Assembly: GCA_002478575.1 (NCBI GenBank)
Contig: DLOX01000290.1
Location: 1-22,478, forward strand
DNA length: 22,478 nucleotides
Source: Sphingomonadales bacterium UBA7473
Lineage (GTDB): Bacteria > Pseudomonadota > Alphaproteobacteria > Sphingomonadales > Sphingomonadaceae
Direction of reading: 5' to 3'
A program made the translations under genes and the position numbers. The notes beneath the pieces were generated by a model, which was given only the letters and a program-made list of their open reading frames with translations, had not been told where the DNA came from and ran no database searches. Position 1 is the stretch's first letter. The number at the start of each line of letters is the position of its first letter. This document shows positions 1 to 7,818 of the stretch, in pieces.

Positions 1-2085
1 CGCCTGAACGTGCTCGCCAATGTAATGGGCAAGCCTTTCCGCACCATCTTCCACGAATTTTCAGGCGGTTCTTCCAACCCCGACGATGTTGGCGGATCAG
101 GCGATGTGAAGTATCACTTGGGCACCAGCACCGACCGTGAATTTGATGGCATCAAGGTCCATATGTCCTTGGTTCCCAACCCTTCCCATTTGGAAGCCGT
201 GGACCCGGTTGTGCTTGGCAAAGTGCGCGCCAGCCAAACCGATCGCGGCGATCTGAAGGACCATTTGCAGGTGCTTCCCGTCTTGCTCCATGGCGATGCG
301 GCCTTTGCAGGCCAAGGCATTGTTTGGGAATGCTTGGGCTTCTCCGGCATTCGCGGATATAACACGGGCGGCTGCATTCACTTCATCGTGAACAACCAAG
401 TTGGCTTTACGACCAGCCCACAATTTGCGCGCTCTTCGCCCTACCCGTCAGATGTCGCGAAAGGCGTTCAGGCCCCGATCTTCCACGTCAATGGCGATGA
501 TCCGGAAGCCGTCACCTTCGCCTGCAAGCTTGCCATCGAATATCGTCAGCGCTTCCACCGCGACATTGTGATCGACATGTGGTGTTATCGCCGCTTCGGC
601 CATAATGAAGGCGATGAGCCGGGCTTTACCCAACCGCTCATGTATCAAAAAATCCGCCAGCATCCTGCCGTAAGCAAAGTCTATGGTGCGCGGCTGGCCG
701 AACAGGGCGTGATCGATAAGGATTGGGTCGACCATGCCGAAGGGGCGTTCGTGGCTCATCTCGAGGGTGAATTTGAAGGCGCAGCGGGCTATAAAGCCAA
801 TGAAGCCGATTGGTTCGGCGGTCGGTGGCAGGGCCTGAGCAAACCCGCCGACCCTGAAACGGCGCGCCGCAACGTCATCACTGGCATTGCGCCCAAGCTG
901 ATGGATGGCCTTGGCCGCACGCTGACGACTGTCCCGGAAGGCCACAATATCCACAAGACGCTGGAGCGTGTGCTGGAAGCCAAGCGCGAGATGTTCCGCA
1001 GCGGCAATGGCTATGATTGGGCGACGGGCGAAGCTTTGGCTTATGGATCGCTCCTGTCTGAAGGCTATCGCGTTCGCTTGTCTGGCCAAGACTCAGGACG
1101 AGGCACGTTTAGCCATCGTCACGCCGTCTGGGTCGATCAAGGGACGGAAGCCAAATATATCCCGCTTTCGACTGTGCAGCATGGCCGCTTTGAAGTGTTG
1201 GACAGCCCCTTGAGCGAGTTTGGCGTGCTTGGCTATGAATATGGCTATGCCAGCGCCGACCCGAAAACGCTTGTGCTGTGGGAAGGCCAATTTGGCGATT
1301 TCGCCAATGGCGCTCAGGTGATGATCGACCAGTTCATTGCCTCTGGCGAAAGCAAGTGGCTCCGCGCCAATGGTCTCGTGATGCTTTTGCCGCATGGCTA
1401 TGAAGGCCAAGGGCCTGAGCATAGTTCTGCGCGGTTGGAGCGGTTTTTGCAGCTCTGCGCCGAGGATAATATCCAAGTCGCCAATTGCACGACGCCTGCC
1501 AACTATTTCCACTTGTTGCGTCGTCAAATGCATCGGCCGTTCCGTAAGCCGCTGATTGTGATGACGCCAAAGTCTCTGCTGCGGCATAAGCTTGCGGTAT
1601 CCAAGGCAGAGGATTTCCAAGGCGAAAGCCATTTCATGCGGATCCTGTCTGACCCATGGGCACCCGCCGATAAGGATGTGAAGCGGCTCGTGCTCTGCAC
1701 CGGCAAAGTCGCCTATGATTTGATGGAAGCCCGCAACGCGGCTGAAGACAAAAACACCGCCATCGTGCGACTTGAGCAGCTTTACCCCTTCCCCGGCGAT
1801 CCATTGGTGGTGCGGTTGGATCGTATGCCCAATTTGGAAGAAGTGGTTTGGGCGCAGGAAGAGCCGCGCAACAATGGCAGCTGGTCCTTCGTCGAGCCTT
1901 TCATCGAAGAGGCTCTCGGTCGTTCAAAGGTCAAGCCATCTCGCGCCCGTTACTCAGGCCGCAAGTCGAGCGCATCGCCGGCAACAGGCCTGATGAAGCG
2001 CCATGTGGCCGAACAAGCCGCCCTTATTGCCGACGCGCTGGGCCACAGCGTGCGCGGCGAAATTAGACGTCAGCGCCAAGGCTGA
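1..2085 (+). CDS. sucA: 2-oxoglutarate dehydrogenase E1 component (5' end missing)
   Basis: This is the thiamine-diphosphate-dependent E1 subunit, which decarboxylates 2-oxoglutarate in the TCA cycle and passes the succinyl group to the lipoyl arm of E2. The reading frame is open from base 1 (RLNVLANVMGKPF), so the gene starts upstream. About 694 residues are visible against roughly 930-980 for the family, so some 240 N-terminal residues are missing. The cofactor region shows HGDAAFAGQG followed by HFIVNNQVGFTT, typical of TPP/Mg binding. Further on, FGHNEGDEP and the C-terminal transketolase-like half (LPHGYEGQGPEHSSAR) match the family closely. The stop codon overlaps the AGGAG ribosome-binding site of sucB, nine bases before its ATG, so the two genes are cotranscribed and probably translated in balance. 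Identification rests on motif recognition, with no competing candidate. Confidence 0.97.
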   Translation, partial: RLNVLANVMGKPFRTIFHEFSGGSSNPDDVGGSGDVKYHLGTSTDREFDGIKVHMSLVPNPSHLEAVDPVVLGKVRASQTDRGDLKDHLQVLPVLLHGDAAFAGQGIVWECLGFSGIRGYNTGGCIHFIVNNQVGFTTSPQFARSSPYPSDVAKGVQAPIFHVNGDDPEAVTFACKLAIEYRQRFHRDIVIDMWCYRRFGHNEGDEPGFTQPLMYQKIRQHPAVSKVYGARLAEQGVIDKDWVDHAEGAFVAHLEGEFEGAAGYKANEADWFGGRWQGLSKPADPETARRNVITGIAPKLMDGLGRTLTTVPEGHNIHKTLERVLEAKREMFRSGNGYDWATGEALAYGSLLSEGYRVRLSGQDSGRGTFSHRHAVWVDQGTEAKYIPLSTVQHGRFEVLDSPLSEFGVLGYEYGYASADPKTLVLWEGQFGDFANGAQVMIDQFIASGESKWLRANGLVMLLPHGYEGQGPEHSSARLERFLQLCAEDNIQVANCTTPANYFHLLRRQMHRPFRKPLIVMTPKSLLRHKLAVSKAEDFQGESHFMRILSDPWAPADKDVKRLVLCTGKVAYDLMEARNAAEDKNTAIVRLEQLYPFPGDPLVVRLDRMPNLEEVVWAQEEPRNNGSWSFVEPFIEEALGRSKVKPSRARYSGRKSSASPATGLMKRHVAEQAALIADALGHSVRGEIRRQRQG

Positions 2086-2094
2086 GGAGTAGAT

Positions 2095-3312
2095 ATGTCA
2101 ACGGAAGTCAAAGTCCCAACATTGGGCGAATCCATTTCTGAAGCCACTTTGGGCCAATGGCTGAAAAAGCCAGGCGAAGCGGTGGCCGCTGATGAACCCA
2201 TTGCGAGCCTTGAAACCGATAAGGTCGCGGTCGAAGTCACTTCGCCTGTCGCAGGCGTCATGGGCGCTCAGATGGTGGCGGAAGGTGCTACTGTGAATGT
2301 CGGCGCTGTGATCGCAGCGATTGAATCAGGCGGTGGCAGTGCTCTTGCTCAGCCTGCTGCAGCGGCTTCTGCTCCTTCAGCTGCGGCCTCGGACTCTGCG
2401 GACCTGACCCTCTCCCCCGCCGTCCGTCGGCTTGTGCTCGAATTTGGCGTCGATCCCACAAAGATCAAAGGCAGCGGCAAAGATGGCCGCTTGACCAAGG
2501 AAGATGTGCTGGCGGCAGCGGCGGCTCAGCCTGCAGTCGCTGCTCCGGCTCCCGCAGCGCCCGCCGCCCCTGCCCCGGTTGCTGCACCAACACCTGCGAT
2601 TGACGCGGGTGGTCGCGTGCAAGAGCGGGTGAAGATGACGCGCCTGCGTCAAACCGTCGCGCGCCGCCTGAAAGAGGCGCAGAATACGGCGGCCATGCTC
2701 ACAACCTTCAATGATGTGGACATGTCTGCCGTCATCGAAGCGCGCGCCAAATATAAGGATCTGTTCGAAAAGAAGCATGGCGTGAAGCTTGGCTTCATGG
2801 GCTTTTTCACCAAAGCCGCTTGCCTTGCGCTAAAGGACATCCCCGCCGTCAACGCCCAGATTGAAGGCGATGAGATTGTCTACAACCAGTTTGTCGATGT
2901 CTCGGTTGCCGTCAGTGGCCCCAATGGCTTGGTCGTCCCTGTCGTGCGGGATGCCGATGCGATGTCCTTCGCAGAGATCGAAAAGGCCATCGGCAACTTC
3001 GGCAAGAAAGCCAAAGAAGGCACGATGACGATGGAGGATATGAAGGGCGGCACCTTCACCATTTCCAACGGCGGCGTCTTTGGCTCACTCATGTCCACGC
3101 CGATCATCAACCCGCCGCAAAGCGCCGTCCTTGGCCTCCACCGGATTGAGGATCGTGCCGTTGTGCGCGACGGCCAAGTCGTGATGCGGCCCATGATGTA
3201 TCTCGCCCTCAGCTATGATCACCGCCTGATCGATGGCCGCGAAGCTGTAACATTCCTTGTGGCCGTCAAAAATGCTATTGAGGATCCGACACGGCTTTTG
3301 ATTGATCTTTGA
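2095..3312 (+). CDS. sucB: Dihydrolipoamide succinyltransferase, E2 of 2-oxoglutarate dehydrogenase
   Basis: E2 core of the 2-oxoglutarate dehydrogenase complex; it carries the succinyl group on a lipoyl-lysine and transfers it to CoA. The 405 residues show the standard order. A single lipoyl domain covers about 1-77, with the lipoylated Lys43 in ETDKVAVEV. An Ala/Pro linker follows, then a peripheral-subunit-binding domain near 104-138 (LSPAVRRL...GKDGRLTKEDVL). A second Ala/Pro linker leads into the catalytic domain, ending in SYDHRLIDGRE with catalytic His376 and Asp380. An AGGAG sequence overlapping the sucA stop precedes the ATG at good spacing. A DUF433/DUF5615 pair lies between this gene and lpd, which encodes the E3 partner. 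Confidence 0.98.
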   Translation: MSTEVKVPTLGESISEATLGQWLKKPGEAVAADEPIASLETDKVAVEVTSPVAGVMGAQMVAEGATVNVGAVIAAIESGGGSALAQPAAAASAPSAAASDSADLTLSPAVRRLVLEFGVDPTKIKGSGKDGRLTKEDVLAAAAAQPAVAAPAPAAPAAPAPVAAPTPAIDAGGRVQERVKMTRLRQTVARRLKEAQNTAAMLTTFNDVDMSAVIEARAKYKDLFEKKHGVKLGFMGFFTKAACLALKDIPAVNAQIEGDEIVYNQFVDVSVAVSGPNGLVVPVVRDADAMSFAEIEKAIGNFGKKAKEGTMTMEDMKGGTFTISNGGVFGSLMSTPIINPPQSAVLGLHRIEDRAVVRDGQVVMRPMMYLALSYDHRLIDGREAVTFLVAVKNAIEDPTRLLIDL

Positions 3313-3320
3313 GGTAAGTG

Positions 3321-3557
3321 ATGAACTGGCGAGACCATATCCATTCTGATCCTGCTATCCTTGGCGGCAAGCCTGTCATCAAAGGCAGTAGGATTTCTGT
3401 CGAGCTGGTTCTTGAATATCTGGCGGATGGGGCAAGCACCGCCGACGTGATAGCGGCCTATCCGCATCTGACTGAGGCGGACGTTCGCGCAGCCTCAGCT
3501 TTTGCGCATGACATGGTGGCAGAAGAAAAGGCCATTGCTCAAAAACGGGCTGCATGA
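3321..3557 (+). CDS. DUF433 family protein, probable antitoxin
   Basis: A 78-residue DUF433 protein. The family signature is clear: HIHSDPAILGGKPVIKGSRI (residues 6-25) and then an HTH-like segment LEYLADGASTADVIAAYPHL. DUF433 proteins are small DNA-binding-like proteins often found next to DUF5615 PIN-like proteins, where they are assumed to act as antitoxins. That is exactly the arrangement here, with the next gene starting three bases after this stop. An in-frame GTG lies three bases upstream, but the ATG at 3321 is better placed relative to GAGGT at 3311-3315 and gives the usual family start (MNWRDHI). The gene is wedged eight bases after sucB, so it is probably read as part of the suc operon. 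The toxin-antitoxin role is inferred from family and context only. Confidence 0.85.
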   Translation: MNWRDHIHSDPAILGGKPVIKGSRISVELVLEYLADGASTADVIAAYPHLTEADVRAASAFAHDMVAEEKAIAQKRAA

Positions 3558-3560
3558 ACC

Positions 3561-3920
3561 TTGAAACTCGTTGCTGATGAGAATGTCCATCCGGTCGTCA
3601 TCGTGCGCTTGCGAGCGCGAGGGTATGATGTCTTCTCAATCGCTGAAAGCATGCCTGGATCAAGCGATGATGAGATTCTTGCTTTGCCAGACATGTCCGG
3701 ATGCGTATTGATCACCTATGACCGCGATTTCGGCGACTTGATTTTCAAACAATCCAAGTCACCACCATTGGCCATCATCTACAGCCGACTTGGCCGTGCG
3801 GAGCCAAGATATTTGTCGGATGTCATTGGCGAACTGTTGGACAATGGCCTGCTTGCCTTACATATTCACGTGATCACTAAAAATGGCGTCCGCGCCTCCC
3901 CTTTTCCTCCCGGAGCTTGA
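3561..3920 (+). CDS. DUF5615 PIN-like protein, probable toxin
   Basis: A 119-residue protein of the DUF5615 (Mut7-C/PIN-like) family. It shows the diagnostic acidic residues of the PIN-like fold: Asp6 in LVADEN, the SDDEI segment at 35-39, and Asp54/Asp56 in LITYDRDFGDL. These are the expected metal-binding residues of a ribonuclease. The frame opens with TTG at 3561, giving MKLVADEN, the normal N-terminus; an ATG at 3554 is in another frame and stops after seven codons. Its stop lies one base before the lpd start codon, and the lpd ribosome-binding site is inside this gene's last codons, so the pair is fully integrated into the suc-lpd operon. Nuclease activity is inferred from the family and is not shown by the sequence alone. 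Confidence 0.82.
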   Translation: MKLVADENVHPVVIVRLRARGYDVFSIAESMPGSSDDEILALPDMSGCVLITYDRDFGDLIFKQSKSPPLAIIYSRLGRAEPRYLSDVIGELLDNGLLALHIHVITKNGVRASPFPPGA

Positions 3921-3921
3921 A

Positions 3922-5316
3922 ATGACGAACACACCCTACGACCTCATCGTTATCGGCGCTGGGCCCGGCGGCTATGTTGCGGCCATCCGGGCGGCGCAGT
4001 TGGGGCTGAATGTGGCCTGCGTTGAGGCGCGGGAGACCTTGGGCGGAACCTGCCTCAATGTCGGTTGCATTCCGTCCAAGGCCTTGCTTCACGCGTCAGA
4101 GCTTTATCATGAGGCGCAGTCGGGCGATCTGGCAAAGTTCGGCGTGGAATTCAAAGGAGTCAGCCTGAACCTAGATCAGATGCATGCCGAGAAGTCCAAG
4201 GCCGTCAAAGAGCTGACTGGCGGGATCGAGTTTTTGTTCAAGAAGAATAAGGTGGATTGGTTGAAGGGGCATGCGGCTTTCACGTCGGCCTCAACCATCG
4301 ACGTGGCAGGCCAAAGCTATTCCGCCAAAAAGTTCATGATCGCGACCGGCTCGTCCGTCACGCCCCTGCCCGGCGTCACGGTTGACCAAAAGGTGGTGGT
4401 CGACAGCACAGGCGCACTCGCCCTCCCTAAGGTGCCCAAGCATCTGGTCGTCATTGGCGGCGGCGTGATTGGGCTGGAATTGGGCAGCGTTTGGGGACGG
4501 CTGGGCGCGAAAGTGACGGTTGTTGAGTATCTCGACCAAATCCTGCCCGGCATGGATGGCGAAGTGCGCAAGGAATCGGCCAAGATATTCAAGAAACAGG
4601 GCTTTGAGATTCGCACCAGCACTAAGGTGACGGGCGTTACTGTGAAGGGCGCGAAGGCCACACTCACGGTCGAACCAGCAGCCGGTGGGGCATCCGAAAC
4701 CATCGAAGCCGATTGCGTGCTCGTGGCAATTGGCCGCAAGCCAAACACCGATGGCTTGGCGCTCGACAAGGCAGGCATCGTGGCGAACGCCCGGGGCCAG
4801 ATCGAGGTTGGCCATGATTTCCAAACCAATGTCCCGGGCATCTATGCGATTGGTGATGTGACGCCCGGACCAATGCTTGCCCATAAGGCCGAAGATGAAG
4901 GCATTGCGGCGGCGGAGTTCATCGCTGGGCAAACCGGGATCATCAATCATGACATCATCCCGGGCGTCGTCTATACCCATCCCGAAATCGCAAGCGTTGG
5001 CCTGACCGAGGAAGAAGCCAAGGCGAAGGGCGAAGTCAAAATCGGCAAATTCCCTTTCATGGCGAACAGCCGCGCGAAGACCAATCGCGATACCGAAGGC
5101 TTTGTGAAGATCATCGCAGACGCAAAGTCAGACCGCGTGCTAGGCGTCCATATCATCAGCTCGCTGGCTGGCACCCTGATCGCCCAAGCCGCCCAAGCCA
5201 TGGAGTTTGGGGCGACCTCCGAAGATATTGCCTACACTTGCCATGCGCACCCCACCCATGCCGAGGCGATGAAGGAAGCGGCAATGGCTGTGACGGGCAA
5301 GCCGATCCATATGTGA
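3922..5316 (+). CDS. lpdA: Dihydrolipoamide dehydrogenase (E3)
   Basis: Flavoprotein that reoxidises the dihydrolipoyl groups of 2-oxoacid dehydrogenase complexes and reduces NAD+. The protein is 464 residues. It has an N-terminal FAD-binding motif (VIGAGPGGYVA, 10-20) and the redox disulfide Cys44/Cys49 in GGTCLNVGC. The NAD-binding motif is VVIGGGVIGLELG, and the C-terminal interface domain carries the His443/Glu448 catalytic pair in HAHPTHAE. The frame is open 13 codons further upstream, but ATG 3922 is chosen because GGAG at 3912-3915 is well spaced and MTNTPYDLIVIGAG is the family start. As the E3 following sucA and sucB, it most likely serves the 2-oxoglutarate complex and may be shared with pyruvate dehydrogenase. 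Confidence 0.97.
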   Translation: MTNTPYDLIVIGAGPGGYVAAIRAAQLGLNVACVEARETLGGTCLNVGCIPSKALLHASELYHEAQSGDLAKFGVEFKGVSLNLDQMHAEKSKAVKELTGGIEFLFKKNKVDWLKGHAAFTSASTIDVAGQSYSAKKFMIATGSSVTPLPGVTVDQKVVVDSTGALALPKVPKHLVVIGGGVIGLELGSVWGRLGAKVTVVEYLDQILPGMDGEVRKESAKIFKKQGFEIRTSTKVTGVTVKGAKATLTVEPAAGGASETIEADCVLVAIGRKPNTDGLALDKAGIVANARGQIEVGHDFQTNVPGIYAIGDVTPGPMLAHKAEDEGIAAAEFIAGQTGIINHDIIPGVVYTHPEIASVGLTEEEAKAKGEVKIGKFPFMANSRAKTNRDTEGFVKIIADAKSDRVLGVHIISSLAGTLIAQAAQAMEFGATSEDIAYTCHAHPTHAEAMKEAAMAVTGKPIHM

Positions 5317-5338
5317 TCAGGCCTTTGAGCCTGCGTCC

Positions 5339-6148
5339 ATGCTGATCGACAAGACCCTTTACCCAAGCATCATAGGCTTCGGCGCAGCCGTTCTGGCTGG
5401 CATTGGCTTCATGCTTTGGGGCGGAGCACCTGCACATTATCCCGCCATCAACGCCGGGGCATTTGGGATGGGGATTGCTTTGCTCTTCTGGGTGCGACCG
5501 CCTGCCAGTGACGGGGGCGCGACGCGCATTGGACTTAGCGCCGCGCTGATGCTGTTCTTGCCTTTGATCATGGGTCCCAACTTGGACGGCATCCGCCGAT
5601 GGATCGGCCTTGGCCCGGTTCAACTGCATGCAGCCATGCTATTGCTCCCCTCACTATTGGCCCTGCTCCCCCGGCTGGACCCGAAGGCGCAGAGCTTAGC
5701 AGTCCTTTTCGCAGCCATTGCCATTGCCGCTCAGCCTGATCGTGCCAGTGCCTTGGCGCTGTTGGGCGGCGCAGTGGGATTGGCATTGATCCAGCGAAAC
5801 CGTTGGGCTGGAGCTTCAGTTGCCATCGCGCTATTGTCTGTCGCTGCCACCTTTATGCGCGCTGACCCTCTGGGCCCCGTACCCTTTGTTGAGTCAGTCT
5901 TGCCAGATGCTTGGGTGATGAGCCCCTTGCTCGCTATCATCCTCGCCCTGACCCTTATCGCGGCAATTGCGCTTCCAGCAAGACAGGGGAGCGAGATGTG
6001 GCCGCTCGCTGGTGCATTGGCGGGCTTCGCCATCGCGTCGTTCATCGGCGCATATCCCACGCCCCTCATCGGCTATGGTGCGGCTCCCATAATTGGCTTA
6101 GCGCTTGGATTAGCGATGTCGAAGCCCCGCTCGCCTGCGTTGGCATAA
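5339..6148 (+). CDS. Shortened SEDS-like (RodA/FtsW-related) integral membrane protein
   Basis: A hydrophobic 269-residue protein with about eight predicted membrane segments. Three blocks resemble SEDS peptidoglycan polymerases in the correct order: NLDGIRRWIGLGPVQLH at 81-97 (family G-A-R-R-W-I-x-L-G-P), AAQPDRASALALL at 130-142 (family QPDLGTA), and GAYPTPLIGYGAAPIIG at 237-253 (family TGxPLPFISYGGSS). The protein is much shorter than the usual 370-400 residues; most loss lies between the second block and VLPDAWVMS (188-195). The latter could correspond to the family LPEAHTDF segment, with Met where the catalytic Asp should be. It may therefore be a non-catalytic relative. It starts 22 bases after lpd and 15 bases before a TRIC gene, so cotranscription is likely. 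The SEDS relationship is my reading of motifs and has not been tested by profile search. Confidence 0.6.
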   Translation: MLIDKTLYPSIIGFGAAVLAGIGFMLWGGAPAHYPAINAGAFGMGIALLFWVRPPASDGGATRIGLSAALMLFLPLIMGPNLDGIRRWIGLGPVQLHAAMLLLPSLLALLPRLDPKAQSLAVLFAAIAIAAQPDRASALALLGGAVGLALIQRNRWAGASVAIALLSVAATFMRADPLGPVPFVESVLPDAWVMSPLLAIILALTLIAAIALPARQGSEMWPLAGALAGFAIASFIGAYPTPLIGYGAAPIIGLALGLAMSKPRSPALA

Positions 6149-6163
6149 AAGGGGACTAAGATC

Positions 6164-6766
6164 ATGATGTCCTTGCCCGTCTGGCTTGATCTCTTTGCAA
6201 CAGCTGTCTTCGCCGCATCCGGAGCCTTGGCCGCAGCTGGACAACGACAGACCTTTGTCACCTTCTGCTTCTTTGCGCTTGTGACGGGCGTGGGCGGCGG
6301 CACAGTGCGGGACTTGTTGATCGGAGTGCCCGTCTTCTGGGTTCAGGATTGGCGCGTTCCCGTCATTTGCATAAGCGCCGCCTTTGCCATCTGGTTCACC
6401 CCCGCCCGCTGGTGGCAAGGCCGGGCGCTAGACTGGTTCGATGCGGCGGGCCTTGCGGCCTATGCTGTCTTTGGCGCCGCTAAGACGCTGGGCTTGGGCA
6501 TCAACCCGATTTCTGCAATCTTGATGGGGGTGATAACCTCTTGTGTTGGCGGGATCATCCGTGATGTTTTGGCCGGCACGCCGTCAATCATCATGCGCCC
6601 TGAAATCTATGTGAGCGCGGCTGCCTTGGCGGCGACGCTTTTCGTTCTGCTTGTTTCAATGGGTACGCCGCTGCCGCTGGCTGGATTGATCGGCGCAGCG
6701 GCAGGGTTTGGATTGCGCGCATTGGCCATCGCAAGGGGGTGGGCCATCCCGCCTTATAATCGATGA
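6164..6766 (+). CDS. TRIC-type cation channel, UPF0126 family membrane protein
   Basis: A 200-residue membrane protein of the UPF0126/YicG family, now known as prokaryotic trimeric intracellular cation (TRIC) channels. It contains the two internal copies of the family repeat, each with a glycine-rich kink and an Arg-Asp pair: TGVGGGTVRDLL at 41-52 and SCVGGIIRDVL at 126-136. Between them sits PVFWVQDW, also typical. About seven membrane segments are expected from the hydropathy. There are tandem ATGs at 6164 and 6167; AGGGGA upstream supports either. Family members conduct K+ or other cations; the physiological substrate here is not indicated. It follows the SEDS-like gene closely and converges with the next gene. 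Confidence 0.9.
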   Translation: MMSLPVWLDLFATAVFAASGALAAAGQRQTFVTFCFFALVTGVGGGTVRDLLIGVPVFWVQDWRVPVICISAAFAIWFTPARWWQGRALDWFDAAGLAAYAVFGAAKTLGLGINPISAILMGVITSCVGGIIRDVLAGTPSIIMRPEIYVSAAALAATLFVLLVSMGTPLPLAGLIGAAAGFGLRALAIARGWAIPPYNR

Positions 6767-6773
6767 GGGATAA

Positions 6774-7202
6774 TCAGCTGGTCCCTTTCAAAACGCCACT
6801 TGCCCGAATGGGGATGAGGTAGAGCGCCAGGAGGGCAGAATTCGAAACAGCATTCAGCGGGAAGCCTGTCGCCGCTGAAATTGCAGAATCGATCACATAC
6901 CAGATCACAACCGCAGCCGTTATTAGGCGCCATACACTCGCGGCCGCTTCAGCTTCCAACAAATGCGCGCCTTTGAACGCTGCCATAAAAGTGATACCCC
7001 AGCCGACAGTGATGCAGCCGATCAGGCCCATGGCAAAGCGCATATGCTGGCCCGGCTCTTCAGCAAGCGGGTTGCCAATCAACCCAAAGAAGAGCCGCGT
7101 AAAGCCTGAGCTTGCTTCAAAGGCAAAGCCTGCCAAACCAATCCCAAACAGGATCACGCCCCATGCCCAAAGGTTCAGCCAGTTTTTCCAGAAATTGCTC
7201 AT
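6774..7202 (-). CDS. Four-helix membrane protein of unknown function, divergent from a TetR regulator
   Basis: I do not recognise this 142-residue protein. Four hydrophobic segments are visible: near WAWGVILFGIGLAGFAF, FAMGLIGCITVGWGITFMAAF, LITAAVVIWYVIDSAISAA and SALLALYLIPI. It resembles small DUF-type four-helix inner-membrane proteins. I chose ATG 7202 over ATG 7208 because AAGGAG on the minus strand lies seven bases before the former and only one base before the latter. Its promoter region is shared with a divergent TetR-type regulator and contains two palindromic operators, so it is almost certainly that regulator's target. No catalytic residues can be pointed to. Confidence 0.75.
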   Translation of the reverse strand: MSNFWKNWLNLWAWGVILFGIGLAGFAFEASSGFTRLFFGLIGNPLAEEPGQHMRFAMGLIGCITVGWGITFMAAFKGAHLLEAEAAASVWRLITAAVVIWYVIDSAISAATGFPLNAVSNSALLALYLIPIRASGVLKGTS

Positions 7203-7225
7203 CGTCATTCTCCTTCGACTCTCTA

Positions 7226-7261
7226 TGTAGCACTTGCTACATGATTGTAGCAGTCGCTACA
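7226..7261. promoter_or_regulatory. Tandem palindromic operators for the adjacent TetR regulator
   Basis: Two copies of TGTAGC-N4-GCTACA occur at 7226-7241 (spacer ACTT) and 7246-7261 (spacer AGTC). Each is a 16-base inverted repeat with perfect six-base arms, and they start exactly 20 bases apart, close to two helical turns, so two dimers would bind the same face. They lie between the divergent starts at 7202 and 7270. This is the expected place for a TetR-family autorepressor to control both genes. Binding by the neighbouring regulator is inferred. Confidence 0.8.
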
Positions 7262-7269
7262 AGAAAAAA

Positions 7270-7797
7270 ATGAACAAGCAGGAAGATCGTCGCACAGCGA
7301 TTGCCGAAAGGCTTGCCGATCATATCCTGCAGCATGGATTGATCGCGTCCAGTCTGCGGCCTTTGGCGCAAGCAGCAGGCACCAGTGACAGGATGCTGCT
7401 CTATTATTTTGAGGATAAAGCGGAGATAATCGCAGTGGCTTTGCAGGCAGTGGCGGGACGAATGGCCGGGCTAATGGCAGCGGCGGTCGCATCAGAGCCA
7501 TTGCCCTATGATCAACTCCTCCCCAAGCTTGCTGTCTTGCTCAGCGACGAAGGATTTTGGCCGTATATGCGGATATGGCTTGAAATTGCGAGCCGCGCCG
7601 CTGGAGGCGACCCATTCTACGCGAAAGTCGGGGAAGAGATTGGCCGGGGGTTTCTCGCTTGGGGCCGTGCCCAGCTGAAGGCGGAAGATGATGAGGCGCT
7701 TGATCGCGATGCAGCGAGGCTATTGCTAGCAATTGAAGGCGGCGTGCTGCTGAAGAGTATTGGGCTTGGCGACGTAGCTGCCAAGGCCATAAATTAG
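7270..7797 (+). CDS. TetR/AcrR family transcriptional regulator
   Basis: A 175-residue regulator. The N-terminal HTH is recognisable in SLRPLAQAAGTSDRMLLYYF (28-47) followed by EDKAEI, which matches the helix 2-4 pattern of TetR proteins. The C-terminal part is a helical ligand-binding domain with no recognisable ligand signature. The frame is open for 12 codons upstream of ATG 7270, but that extension runs through the two operator palindromes and would not give a family-like N-terminus, so ATG 7270 is preferred. No strong ribosome-binding site is visible (AAGAAAAAAA precedes it). Divergent from a four-helix membrane protein gene, it probably represses both genes. Confidence 0.85.
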   Translation: MNKQEDRRTAIAERLADHILQHGLIASSLRPLAQAAGTSDRMLLYYFEDKAEIIAVALQAVAGRMAGLMAAAVASEPLPYDQLLPKLAVLLSDEGFWPYMRIWLEIASRAAGGDPFYAKVGEEIGRGFLAWGRAQLKAEDDEALDRDAARLLLAIEGGVLLKSIGLGDVAAKAIN

Positions 7798-7818
7798 GTC
7801 CGGCAAAGCCTGCTTTCT

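Noticed and set aside
448..1089. 213-codon open frame on the minus strand opposite sucA
   Set aside because: Lies wholly within a confidently identified gene, has no family motifs and reflects the codon bias of high-GC sucA.
3883..3921. N-terminal extension of lpd by 13 codons
   Set aside because: The extension overlaps the DUF5615 gene, lacks a ribosome-binding site, and the family N-terminus starts at ATG 3922 behind GGAG.
4291..4980. 229-codon open frame on the minus strand opposite lpd
   Set aside because: Complement of the conserved lpd coding region; no recognisable domain and no ribosome-binding site worth noting.
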